The notes beneath the pieces were generated by a model that did no database searches, was not told the DNA's origin, and saw only the letters and a program-made list of their open reading frames with translations. 64,000 bases of DNA. It comes from Tetramitus jugosus (Eukaryota > Heterolobosea > Eutetramitea > Acrasida > Vahlkampfiidae). Position 1 is the stretch's first letter. Each line of letters opens with the position of its first letter. Below, piece after piece: positions 8,633-17,935 of this stretch. Location of the stretch: contig OW569370.1 of NCBI GenBank assembly GCA_937625935.1, positions 186,001 through 250,000 of the forward strand, read 5' to 3'. A program made the position numbers and the translations under genes.

Positions 8633-9907
8633 TCACTTCATCACTAGAGTTATTGAATTAGCTTTACAGTGTTCAACCACCTGCTGGATGAAACTGTTGT
8701 CTCGCTCATTATCAAACCAATAGAGGTTGTGAAGGTTCTTCCAATGAAAGAATGCCTGCTCCGTGATCGATTCTTGACTACAACTACTCAGATTGAGTGT
8801 GTGGATATCAGTCAAATGAGCAAAGAATTCATCTGTGATTTGATTGCAAAAAGTCAGATCTAGCGTGTGAATGCCAGTCAAATAAACAAACGCACTGTCT
8901 GTGATTTGATAGCAATAGGCCATATCGAGTGTATGAATACCAGTCAAATGAGAAATGGCTTCATCTGTTATTTGAGGGAGACATCTCATGCTGAGTGTAT
9001 GAATGCCTTTCAAGTGAGAAAAAGCCTGATTCGTGATTTGCTTGCATCTCCCCATGTTGAGTGTATGAATACCCTGCAAATGAGAAAACGAATTGTCTGT
9101 GATATTCTCGCAGTAACTAATGTCGAGTGTGTGAATACCAGCCAAATGATGGAATGCGTTGTCAGTGATAAGGCAACCACTCATGTTGAGCGTGTGAATA
9201 CCAGTCAAATGAACAAACGCACTGTCTGTGATTTGATTGCAAGAGGCCATATTGAGTGTATGAATACCAGTCAAATGAGAAATGGCTTCATCTGTTATTT
9301 GCGCGCAACCAGTCATGTCAAGTGTATGAATACCAGTCAGATGGGGTATAGCTTCATCTGTGATTTGACTGCAAAACTTCATATCAAGTGTATGAATGCC
9401 AATCAAATGAGAAAAGGCTTGATCTGTGATCTGTTCGCACTCAGTCATGGCCAGTGTATGAATGCCAATCAAATGAGGAATGGCTTCATCTGTGATTTGC
9501 TTGCAATAATCCATTCTGAGTGTATGAATGCCAGTCAAGTAAACAAAAGCATTGTTTGTGATTTGATAGCAATAGGCCATATCGAGTGTATGAATACCAG
9601 TCAAATGAGAAACGGCTTGATTTGTAATTTGCGTGCATCTTCCCATGTTGAGTGTATGAATACATTTCAAATGAGAAAACGCATTGTCTGTGATATTCTC
9701 GCAGTAACTAATGTCGAGTGTGTGAACACCAGACAAATGATGGAATGCGTTGTCAGTGATAAGGCAACCACTCATGTTGAGCGTGTGAATACCAGTCAAA
9801 TGAACAAACGCACTGTCTGTGATTTGACGACAATATATCATCACAAGTGTGTGAATCCCTTCCAAGAATTGGAAATGCTCATCTACCACATGTGAATTCT
9901 CATTCAA
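8633..9907 (-). CDS. Leucine-rich repeat protein (cysteine-containing LRR type), start uncertain
   Basis: About 424 residues made almost wholly of 22-residue LRR units, consensus GIHTLDM.YC.QITDEAF.HL, resembling the Cys-containing LRRs of AMN1/F-box-LRR proteins. No F-box, kinase, TM or signal peptide is seen. Likely role: protein binding; the partner is unknown. The first residue would be a TTG at 9907. The frame stays open further upstream to a TGA near 9998 and the added residues look coding, but there is no ATG in that frame. An ATG at 10035 in another frame (protein start MKWEIFMHKLTEP) runs towards it and would need a small intron or a frameshift. It is therefore either mis-started or 5'-broken. 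The window's REXO gene starts divergently only 27 bp beyond that ATG. Confidence 0.75.
   Translation of the reverse strand: MNENSHVVDEHFQFLEGIHTLVMIYCRQITDSAFVHLTGIHTLNMSGCLITDNAFHHLSGVHTLDISYCENITDNAFSHLKCIHTLNMGRCTQITNQAVSHLTGIHTLDMAYCYQITNNAFVYLTGIHTLRMDYCKQITDEAIPHLIGIHTLAMTECEQITDQAFSHLIGIHTLDMKFCSQITDEAIPHLTGIHTLDMTGCAQITDEAISHLTGIHTLNMASCNQITDSAFVHLTGIHTLNMSGCLITDNAFHHLAGIHTLDISYCENITDNSFSHLQGIHTLNMGRCKQITNQAFSHLKGIHTLSMRCLPQITDEAISHLTGIHTLDMAYCYQITDSAFVYLTGIHTLDLTFCNQITDEFFAHLTDIHTLNLSSCSQESITEQAFFHWKNLHNLYWFDNERDNSFIQQVVEHCKANSITLVMK
8660..9890. repeat. 66-bp tandem repeat array coding LRRs, with a 591-bp higher-order duplication
   Basis: The LRR coding repeats have a 66-bp period, with occasional 63-bp units that lack one codon. 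A block at about 9061-9235 recurs almost unchanged at about 9652-9826. The offset is exactly 591 bp (8 x 66 + 63), for example GATAAGGCAACCACTCATG at 9167 and at 9758. This shows expansion by unequal exchange or slippage in multi-repeat steps. Confidence 0.9.
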
Positions 9908-10061
9908 GCAATTGCTTATGACAGCGCGATTCGTGCACTGTTTGATGCATTCTTCCAGTTTTTCACTTGTGGAACTTGAAGGTTCAAAAAGAAAGCAGGT
10001 TCAGTGAGTTTATGCATAAAAATTTCCCATTTCATTCAACAAAAAGCACAACAACAACAAA

Positions 10062-12281
10062 ATGGCAAAGAGGAAAAGAGAAAAGAGCAATTACTCACGC
10101 AAACAACAATCGAGTAACAACAATAACAAGAGAGACAAGCGGAAAAGTCTTGCCGGTGTGACTCCAAATCTTCCGAGCGCCAATTCTCCTCCCGCCAAAA
10201 GATTCAAAAAGGCGCCAAAAAATGCCGTTTTTGCAAGTGTGTTTGGTGATGATGCACGACCAGAGATTTCTCTGCTTAGCTCTCTACCGTCGTCCACCAC
10301 TAACAATCACAACAACAACAATCATCATGTGATTCAACTGAGAGACGTTCAAGATTTGATCATGTGGGTCGTAACCAACACGAGTCACTCAAGAGTGTTC
10401 ATGGTCAAGCACAAGCCACTCATTGAAAAAGTGTTGGTCATTTATGTGAATTCTCTCGATTATACCACACTTGAAAAGCACTTGAATCATGGTGAGAATG
10501 ATGATGAAAAGTCAACATCATCATCAGTATTGAATGTGTTTCATCGTACTCATCCACATTTTTCATGGATTGGAGCGTTGGGTGTTCATGCACCATGGAA
10601 TCGATTCCAGCAGAATGCACAATTGATGAAGGAATCGAGAAATTGTTCGGAAGCTTGGAAATTTCGAAGCATTTCCAATTTGATGCGAACAAAGGTTGAA
10701 AAGGTGCAACAGAAAAGAAATTACGCTGCTCACCAGCAGCACACTCATCAGTCAATGAGTGGAACATTGGCCATTCTTCAACAACAAGAAAAACAACATG
10801 AAAAGCATGAAAATGAAGATGATGACGATGGAATGATTCAAGTGACTAAACGAAGAAAGCGTGATGAGAAATTAAATGATGAGAATGATGATGCGAAATC
10901 TTTTGAAAAGACTACGTTGACGACGACTACTACGACGATGACAACTACTAGTCAAAACAGTGATAATTTGGAAGAGAAGGATGACAATAATGGTGATGAG
11001 AAACATGACATCACAAAAACGATGACGACAACTACGACAACGACGACTACTACACTTGTTGAAAAAGTACCTCGGAGTCAATTGTTGCTCAGTGAGAGTC
11101 AATTACTGGAGCATGGTTATCCGAATGAGAAGGATGTGTTGGAAAGACAGTTCAAACAAACGATTATTAATGAAGTACAGACGAATAATGATGATGAAAA
11201 TGAATCAAAAACGCGCAAGCATAAACTCGTTGCTATTGATTGTGAAATGTGTGTGACTGTTGAGGGATTGGAATTGACGCGAGCGACACTGTTGGACGAA
11301 GATGGAAGTGTGTTCTATGACGAATTAGTGAAACCGCATAATCAAATTGTGGATTACAATACGAGGTACAGTGGTATTACGTATCATCACTTGGAACATG
11401 TAACAAAACGGTTGTCTGATGTGCAAAGCGATATTTTACAATTGATTGATTCGGAAACGATATTGGTTGGTCACTCGTTGGAGAATGATTTACAGAGTTT
11501 GAAGTTGGTTCACAAGAAGGTGATTGACACTGCCATTCTGTATCCTCATCCCAAGGGTGAACGATTCAAATGCTCACTCAGGATTCTAGCCAACAAATTT
11601 TTGTTGCGAGAAATTCAGATGAACGCCGATGGTCATGACAGTGCAGAAGATGCACTGGCTGCGCTTGATTTGGTCAAGATGAAGTTGGCGAGAGGACTAT
11701 CGTTTGGAAGCTCTCACGGGAGAGTAGACTTGGAAAGTATTTTGGCTGTGATGAACAGAGAGAACAAGAAAAGTGTGCTGTTTGATCATCCAAACTACTT
11801 GAATAAGATTAATGATCCCTCTGCATCCGTATCGTCTGCCATGACAGACATGGAACTCGTTTCCAAAGTAAAGAAACAGCTGAGCAAGACAACAGAGCAC
11901 TTTATCTGGTGTCAATTGCACGGACTGGAGAACATGTACCGACACAGAAAACATGAACAATTGACGGACTCTGATATTGCATCTTGTTTGCAGTCGCTCA
12001 ACTCTGACCTGAGTGCAATGTTGGATGCAGTCGAAGATAACACGCTGTGCATTGTTGTGTCTGGTCATGGAAATCTTGATCAAGTTCAAAAGTTGACTGA
12101 TCAACTCAAGGAAGAAGAGACGAAACAAGCGACAACAACAGATCAAGAGGCAGAACAAAACAATTCCAACTCTACCCTGTACAAGGAACTGATGCACGCC
12201 ATCACGCAAGCTTCCACTGGTTTTGCCTATGTGGGCATCAAACAAGAAGTGGCAGATGATGATGAGGCAACAAACAAATAA
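10062..12281 (+). CDS. DEDDh 3'-5' RNA exonuclease, REXO1/REXO5/SDN-like
   Basis: A 739-residue protein. The N-terminus is highly basic (MAKRKREKSNYS, RDKRKS, AKRFKKAPK), as expected for nuclear or nucleolar import. The middle is low-complexity, with Asp/Glu and long Thr runs coded by ACN repeats (about 10915-11055). The exonuclease domain spans about 385-550: ExoI AIDCEMC, ExoII GHSLENDLQSL, ExoIII GHDSAEDALAALDL. This gives the D-E-D-H-D set of the DEDDh family that trims the 3' ends of 5S rRNA, snRNA or small RNAs. The C-terminal ~190 residues are less conserved and may hold an RRM-like fold, which I cannot confirm. Single exon; it ends tail-to-tail with the calponin-homology gene, 141 bp away. 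Confidence 0.9.
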   Translation: MAKRKREKSNYSRKQQSSNNNNKRDKRKSLAGVTPNLPSANSPPAKRFKKAPKNAVFASVFGDDARPEISLLSSLPSSTTNNHNNNNHHVIQLRDVQDLIMWVVTNTSHSRVFMVKHKPLIEKVLVIYVNSLDYTTLEKHLNHGENDDEKSTSSSVLNVFHRTHPHFSWIGALGVHAPWNRFQQNAQLMKESRNCSEAWKFRSISNLMRTKVEKVQQKRNYAAHQQHTHQSMSGTLAILQQQEKQHEKHENEDDDDGMIQVTKRRKRDEKLNDENDDAKSFEKTTLTTTTTTMTTTSQNSDNLEEKDDNNGDEKHDITKTMTTTTTTTTTTLVEKVPRSQLLLSESQLLEHGYPNEKDVLERQFKQTIINEVQTNNDDENESKTRKHKLVAIDCEMCVTVEGLELTRATLLDEDGSVFYDELVKPHNQIVDYNTRYSGITYHHLEHVTKRLSDVQSDILQLIDSETILVGHSLENDLQSLKLVHKKVIDTAILYPHPKGERFKCSLRILANKFLLREIQMNADGHDSAEDALAALDLVKMKLARGLSFGSSHGRVDLESILAVMNRENKKSVLFDHPNYLNKINDPSASVSSAMTDMELVSKVKKQLSKTTEHFIWCQLHGLENMYRHRKHEQLTDSDIASCLQSLNSDLSAMLDAVEDNTLCIVVSGHGNLDQVQKLTDQLKEEETKQATTTDQEAEQNNSNSTLYKELMHAITQASTGFAYVGIKQEVADDDEATNK

Positions 12282-12422
12282 TGAATTGAAAGCTACAGAG
12301 TAAAGTGTTCATTTACTACAGTGTATTGACTTAGGATGTGTGTATGCTTGTTTTTAGACCAATAAAATACAAAACTCGTTATCGAAGCAGAACGAGATAG
12401 CTCTAGTTGACCAATAACTCGA

Positions 12423-13139
12423 TTAAAGACCCAAAATTTGCTTCTTTTTCAGTTCGAACTCTTGATTGGTCAGAATACCCTTGTCGCGCAACTCTGCCAA
12501 CTTGATCAAATCATCATAGCTGCTGCTGCTACTACTGCTGCTATGATTCGAGCTCTTGGCGGCAACTGGCGGACCAGGTGCAGGTCGGCTATTTGATGAA
12601 GAACTTGCAGGGGACACTGGAGGAGCAACTCTCTGCGGCAAAGCTTTTGGCGCCGTTTTTCTTGGGGAAACCTTTACGCCGAGCTGCGGCAACGATCGGT
12701 GAGCGCTCTTGCTCAAAATGAGCATAGCAAACGAGTACAATGACTCAATGACCCACGGAATGTTCTTTGCTTCGTACAAGTCGGCCTCTGCAAAACATTC
12801 GCGCTCAGGCAAACCCATCTGTTGACATGACTTTGTGAAAACGTGCAAATTCTCCATGCACAAATAACTCAATCTTCCATTGTTGATTTTCTTGATGAAT
12901 CCCGGCTTGATTGTATTGATGAGCTTGCACAGCACTTGTCCGTCCTTTAACTCTTCTTGAACGTTCATACTGTCGGAGAATCTCTCACCTGTCACAGATT
13001 GGATCCAGTGCATGACTTCCAAGACTTTTTCTGGGTTGTCTTTTTCCTGCTTTTTTTTGGCGAGTTCAATGTCCATGCCGTAGAGTGGACGACCGAATTT
13101 GTCCTTTGGTGCTTCTTGGTGACGAGTGAAATTGGACAT
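12423..13139 (-). CDS. Calponin-homology (transgelin-like) protein with C-terminal SHOCT domain
   Basis: A 238-residue protein. One CH domain (about 35-150) reads VLEVMHWIQSVTGERF, then LKDGQVLCKLINTIKPG, MENLHVFTKSCQQMGLPE and ESLYSFAMLI, the pattern of calponin/transgelin/SM22 actin-binding proteins. A Pro/Ser/Ala-rich linker (150-205) leads to a last segment, DDLIKLAELRDKGILTNQEF followed by ELKKKQIL, which is a textbook SHOCT motif. Known: single CH domains of this type bind actin filaments or signalling partners; SHOCT is a short helical module found mostly in bacterial proteins and thought to mediate oligomerisation. The combination is unusual. The ATG at 13139 is followed directly by the normal transgelin N-terminal extension. 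Confidence 0.88.
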   Translation of the reverse strand: MSNFTRHQEAPKDKFGRPLYGMDIELAKKKQEKDNPEKVLEVMHWIQSVTGERFSDSMNVQEELKDGQVLCKLINTIKPGFIKKINNGRLSYLCMENLHVFTKSCQQMGLPERECFAEADLYEAKNIPWVIESLYSFAMLILSKSAHRSLPQLGVKVSPRKTAPKALPQRVAPPVSPASSSSNSRPAPGPPVAAKSSNHSSSSSSSSYDDLIKLAELRDKGILTNQEFELKKKQILGL

Positions 13140-13371
13140 TTTTTATCAGTGTTGTTTGTTTGGTTGTTAATTTGTTGTTTGTGGCGATCTGATGCTGAGC
13201 TTTGTGCTTTTGATTAGTTGTCACAAGGAAAAGAAAATGAATTTGTGACATGATTCGCACTACGAAACGTCAAGTGTCAATGAAAAAACGGTTTGAAAGC
13301 GGAAAAATAACAGGGATTGTATTTGCATTGCTAACTGATACAAGGTGTGAATCAACAATGAGACCACCATA

Positions 13372-16300
13372 TTAGAACAAGTAAACCCTCTTCTTCATCT
13401 CTTGTTGCTTCCAAACAGGATGAGTGTAGAATTCTTGCTTTGAGATATCGAAAACAGCACTAAAGTCCTGCTCTGACAAGTAGGATTCAAGCTTCAATGG
13501 ATCGACACCTTCTGGCAATGGTTCATTTAGAAGTACAGAATATGGATAGGTGGCACCTCCACAATAAATCTTCATCACTTCGGCAAGAGTAGCCAAAGTG
13601 TTTTCCTTCTTTGCTGTGGAGGAGGACATGATCGAACTTCTTCTTCTGGCTGTGCCAGAAGTAGTGTTCCAACCCTGGATACCAAAGAAGAATTCATTGG
13701 TCTCTTTGCCGTCATATGCAACAAATGCCTTTGAAAATCCTTCACTCGCCAACGAATTGAGCATATCTTCCGCAGTGAACAGAGCACCCTTCTTCACAAA
13801 GTCATCAGAGCTTCTGCCCAACCAGACAAATATGCATCCCTGGTCACTGTATGGAACCAAGATGTAGCAGTTGTTATGATTTAACAATTCATCTTGACAT
13901 ACATGTCGCACCTCATCACACGAGAAAATACCAGTTGATTGTGTGCAGAGGAACAATCGAGAATAGTGTCTAAGTGATGGCTTTGAAGATGGCTTAATGT
14001 ATCGAACATTTTTGGTGGCAAAGGTGTTGATGAATGCCTCGGGCTCATCTCCCTCCTTCACTTCGGATACACTCTTTGACATGACTGCCGATATCTTCTT
14101 TGCATGCTCATATTCAACATTGATCGAACGAGAACCTCTCCAGATGAAAGCATTTGTGTTACCTGGTTGCAGCAACACATAGCAATGAAGTGGATTCAGT
14201 CTAGAGAAGTCACTTTCAATCTCAACTGCCTTGGCATTGTTTGCTGTTGTTCCTCTCACATCATACAATCTGCTACCGTTGGATTGAGCAGTGTATGAGC
14301 CTTTGTGAACCACGAACTTGCCCTTGAACAACATAATAAACTCGACTGGTTCCTTGTTTTGTTCAATCCGGATCTGAGCGGCACTTCCGTCCATATTGTC
14401 ATCAATACCGACGGACAACACAGCTGACGCACCTTTGCTCTGATTTGATGTCTCTCTTCCTTGCCAGAAGAATAGAATGTGTTGAACAGTAGGTGCACCC
14501 TTTTGAGTCCATGTGAACAGAACGATGAATGTGTCTTGAGCAAAGAAGTGGCCATAGAGTTGCTCAGGATATTCCTCCTTACTAAACTTGTTCACTCTCC
14601 AGATCTTGATCTTCTGAGATTTGAACACTGTGTTCTCAGAGAATGGAATATCATCCTCCTTCAGCTCAACAATGCTTGTCCTCAAAATACCCTTGACATC
14701 AACATCTTGCTGCTCCTTCTTCGTAGCAATATTACCACGTAGTTCAACAATCTGTGTAGCAATAGGAAGCATACCAGGATAGCCAGTAAACTTCTCTTTC
14801 CACAGAGATGTTTCTGCACCTTCGGCAATCTGAGTAATCTTGATCCATGACTTTCTATCAGGTTGTTGTAACAGTTTTTCTGCTACAACCATGGCTAGGT
14901 TTCTCTGTGCTGGCACTGCGTTCTTTCCAATCCACACCATCACTTCATCCTTCGTATCTAGAACGTACACGTACTTGGTGTTCAAAATATCCTTGTTTGG
15001 TCTTCCACTGGCTGGAACTCCTACTGTTGTAATGGCCTTGGCTAGATCCTTGATATTGGACACACGATACAATGTAGGCTTGCTGCTGATTGATGGCGCA
15101 GGTGCCTGATCACCAGGGACCTTAGATTCGTTCTCAATACCTCCAAATAGCTTCCAGAATTGAGTGTTAGCCTTCTTCATCTCGTCATTCATGTCCGACT
15201 CACTATCAATGACCTTGAGTTCAGCTGCTCCACCTCTTTCCTTGAACTTAATGGTCGATGATAGCTCCAATCCCTTGGCTTTTTGCAACTTGCTGGCATT
15301 CTTTCCGTTCCATTGATAAACAACTGTTCCACAGTCAACAACATACACATTTCGATGATTCAATGATGAGAAACTGAATTCGACCTGTGAAACATCGACT
15401 TGCTTGTTTCCTTGGATAGTATACATGGCTTTATCTTTTCCTTCCTTCAATCGCGCAAAATCAGTGACAGCGACATCCTTGCTTGGCTTCTCCTTAATGT
15501 CAGTAATGCCCAATGAGGCAGCAACTGGTTTCTTATGGGATCTCGAAGCATCTGTAAATCCGAGTCTAATATCTTCAGATTGTGAAGAATTCATCTCAGA
15601 CAATAAGTTATCCGTATCATCAGATGTATCGTAGAACTCCTTGAGAATTTGCAATGAATCGATCCAACTTCTCTTCACTTGAATGGTAGGACAGAGGAAA
15701 ATGTTGGTCTCTCCCTTGATGGCCTTGATGACAAAGTAGAATTTTGCATCGTCTCTCTTCATGTGGAACGAGATGGCCATTTCTGTTGTCATCTCCTCGA
15801 TAGCGAAAATGGTCTGAATAGGAATGATTTGGTCAATCAATTCCTTTTCAACAGGTACACCAGAGTTCAATCGATCCAATCCAGCTCTCGAATTAAATAC
15901 GAAGAGACTAGCCGTGTTGTCATCAAAGAAAATCCAACGTTTCTTCACCGTACCGTCACTGCCTCTCTTGAGCAGTTGACCACACACTTGACTGTCCAAA
16001 TCATCAAGCTCTCCAGACTCACCAAGTTGATCCTCCTCATCATCCATCAACTTTTTAATAAACTCAATTTCAGTCAACAAGGTTTGATACCACAATTCAC
16101 ATGTTTGATCATCCTCTGCCTTCAAAATAAAGTTTCTACCAGGTGTAAAGATTTGAATACACTTGTGACTGCTCTTCTTTGAAATCTTTGTCGAAACACC
16201 CTTCTCAACAGACAATGCCTTATCCAAATGAATGTAGCCCAGTGCAGATTTGCTCTGCTTTGCCTTGTAAGACAGAGTGTGCTCCTCTGGTGTATACTCA

Positions 16301-17472
16301 AAGTAACGCTTTCTCCATCCACCCGAAGGTCCCAACTTCTTCAATTTGCCACACAAATTGAAACTACTGGTCGTGGAGTTCTCTGCTCTGGCAGCCTTCT
16401 TCTCATTGGCTGCATGTTGCGAATAAGGACTCATGGCCAATCGAATATTGGCCATCCATTCCTCGCACAGAGTAGCATTCTCAGCCATTAGAATATAGTC
16501 TCTCGAAACGGTTTGAATCACAAAACTGGTGCGACTCTTTGGCGCACTCACAATATCTCTCACCTCCTTGAGACAAATCTTGCCCAGTGATCTCGATGCC
16601 TCCTTTTTATCAAAATAGAAAATGTTGCCATCTTCAATGGTGAACCATCGACGCTTCTTACCAATACCATATGGATTCTTCTTGTCCAGGTATCCACTGT
16701 ACTTTGTCGCTTGAGTAAACTCCTGAGTCATTTGTTGCACCGTTGTCGTAGCTTCACTAAACTTGCTCTTTCGGTCAGAATCGAGTCGAATGCTATATTT
16801 GTGAGAAGATGACGTGCCTGTCATACTGTTCCACATGTCTTCATCACGACTGCTCTGTCTCTGTAGAGACGTAGATGTCGATGGTGGCGATAATGTAGCC
16901 TGTGATTGTTTTTCAGACTCCTCATCACGATGACTGGCAGATGACGATGATGAAGATGACTCTGAAGAAGGTGACTGCTGTGGTTGTTGTTGAGTAGACG
17001 ATGTTGGTGGTGGTGTGTTGGCAGAAATGACAGATTTTCGGTGAACAGCAGTCGATTTACCTCTGGATCGAATCACTCGAACATTATTACCACTATTGCT
17101 GTTGTTTCCAATGATACTTCCACTTCGGATCACTGCAGTACTCGCTGTTGTTGCGGTTGTGACCGTAGTTGTCTTACTCGGAGAATCTGTAGCTGCCAAA
17201 TCCGTTGTCGGAGTGGGAGAAGAAGAAAATTGAGGGTTCCAATCTTCGTCATCGCTACTTCCATCGTCCTCGTCGTCACTGTCATTGACCGCAACTGAAC
17301 TGTTTGTGATAATTACAGGCACATCGTCATCATCATCGTCGTCGTCATTGTCATCTTCACCACCATTGGCAGAAGGTACAACTGTCATTTGAATCTCATC
17401 CTCAACCTCCCAATCTTCATCCGCTTCGTCGTCACTGGACGAATGGTTCTCATAATGATTGTTGTTGACCAT
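13372..17472 (-). CDS. Villidin-like actin regulator: acidic N-terminus, 3 PH, about 5 gelsolin repeats, villin headpiece
   Basis: A 1366-residue single-exon gene. Residues 1-240 are acidic and Ser/Thr/Gln-rich. PH1 is about 254-347 (SGYLDKKNPYGIGKKRRWFT), PH2 about 372-470 (CGKLKKLGPSGGWRKRYFEY) and PH3 about 494-607 (CGQLLKRGSDGTVKKRWIFF). Gelsolin-like repeats follow from about 690, for example HRNVYVVDCGTVVYQWNGKN, TKYVYVLDTKDEVMVWIGKN, HCYVLLQPGNTNAFIWRG and CYILVPYSDQGCIFVWLGRS. A villin headpiece closes the protein (LPEGVDPLKLESYLSEQDF, then WKQQEMKKRVYLF). This is the order of Dictyostelium villidin, but without its N-terminal WD repeats. Expected role: linking phosphoinositide-rich membranes to F-actin during amoeboid movement. 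Severing ability cannot be judged from the sequence. Confidence 0.92.
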   Translation of the reverse strand: MVNNNHYENHSSSDDEADEDWEVEDEIQMTVVPSANGGEDDNDDDDDDDDVPVIITNSSVAVNDSDDEDDGSSDDEDWNPQFSSSPTPTTDLAATDSPSKTTTVTTATTASTAVIRSGSIIGNNSNSGNNVRVIRSRGKSTAVHRKSVISANTPPPTSSTQQQPQQSPSSESSSSSSSASHRDEESEKQSQATLSPPSTSTSLQRQSSRDEDMWNSMTGTSSSHKYSIRLDSDRKSKFSEATTTVQQMTQEFTQATKYSGYLDKKNPYGIGKKRRWFTIEDGNIFYFDKKEASRSLGKICLKEVRDIVSAPKSRTSFVIQTVSRDYILMAENATLCEEWMANIRLAMSPYSQHAANEKKAARAENSTTSSFNLCGKLKKLGPSGGWRKRYFEYTPEEHTLSYKAKQSKSALGYIHLDKALSVEKGVSTKISKKSSHKCIQIFTPGRNFILKAEDDQTCELWYQTLLTEIEFIKKLMDDEEDQLGESGELDDLDSQVCGQLLKRGSDGTVKKRWIFFDDNTASLFVFNSRAGLDRLNSGVPVEKELIDQIIPIQTIFAIEEMTTEMAISFHMKRDDAKFYFVIKAIKGETNIFLCPTIQVKRSWIDSLQILKEFYDTSDDTDNLLSEMNSSQSEDIRLGFTDASRSHKKPVAASLGITDIKEKPSKDVAVTDFARLKEGKDKAMYTIQGNKQVDVSQVEFSFSSLNHRNVYVVDCGTVVYQWNGKNASKLQKAKGLELSSTIKFKERGGAAELKVIDSESDMNDEMKKANTQFWKLFGGIENESKVPGDQAPAPSISSKPTLYRVSNIKDLAKAITTVGVPASGRPNKDILNTKYVYVLDTKDEVMVWIGKNAVPAQRNLAMVVAEKLLQQPDRKSWIKITQIAEGAETSLWKEKFTGYPGMLPIATQIVELRGNIATKKEQQDVDVKGILRTSIVELKEDDIPFSENTVFKSQKIKIWRVNKFSKEEYPEQLYGHFFAQDTFIVLFTWTQKGAPTVQHILFFWQGRETSNQSKGASAVLSVGIDDNMDGSAAQIRIEQNKEPVEFIMLFKGKFVVHKGSYTAQSNGSRLYDVRGTTANNAKAVEIESDFSRLNPLHCYVLLQPGNTNAFIWRGSRSINVEYEHAKKISAVMSKSVSEVKEGDEPEAFINTFATKNVRYIKPSSKPSLRHYSRLFLCTQSTGIFSCDEVRHVCQDELLNHNNCYILVPYSDQGCIFVWLGRSSDDFVKKGALFTAEDMLNSLASEGFSKAFVAYDGKETNEFFFGIQGWNTTSGTARRRSSIMSSSTAKKENTLATLAEVMKIYCGGATYPYSVLLNEPLPEGVDPLKLESYLSEQDFSAVFDISKQEFYTHPVWKQQEMKKRVYLF

Positions 17473-17935
17473 TATTGTGGTATGTTATATTATTCGTTGA
17501 TGCAGTGGTTCGTTGTTGGTGGGACACCCGAAAGGAATATGAACTAACGATTAATATTGGTTGGTTTTGTGATGTTTTTGTTGTAACTTTACAAACGTGT
17601 GAAACACAACCTATGGATGAGAGATGTTTTTAGCAGACCGTTCTCGCTGTGGGATCATAAGGGGAGCGTGTTTGGAGGGGCTTTCCAATAGTGCTAACTT
17701 CTGTGAATTACCAAGGTGACATCTGACGGACTAAATGTGATTCGTTGACGAGCGGGCACTTGATTTTGACACGCCGCTTTCCGATGGATATCAAATTGAT
17801 ATCTGAATGTTGATTTTGGCGCCAAAGCTGCACGTGGGAATTCCAATCACACACAGTGGACTCTTAGATGATACAGGAGAGAGAGCGCAAGGACAACGGT
17901 TCTCCAGGAGAACATTGATCACTGAAAGGTCTCGT
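17473..17935. other. Intergenic upstream of villidin gene, with two palindromes
   Basis: 463 bp with no gene. It contains an inverted repeat GATATCAA-A-TTGATATC (17787-17803) and, 11 bp further, the perfect palindrome TTTGGCGCCAAA (17815-17826), which matches the E2F/DP consensus core. Both lie between the villidin start (minus strand, 17472) and the stop of the MsrB gene (17936). Confidence 0.6.

Noticed and set aside
8660-9890. Regular repeats resembling a CRISPR array
   Set aside because: The 66-bp units are contiguous coding repeats with no unique spacers, in a eukaryotic gene.
8867-9895. A 342-residue open frame on the + strand opposite the LRR gene
   Set aside because: It is a mirror of the 66-bp repeats: because the period is a multiple of three, an open antisense frame is copied along with the array. 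The minus-strand reading gives clear LRRs.
10915-11055. ACN/ACT trinucleotide tract as a separate microsatellite locus
   Set aside because: It lies within the REXO frame and encodes Thr runs; homopolymer tracts like this are common across the window.
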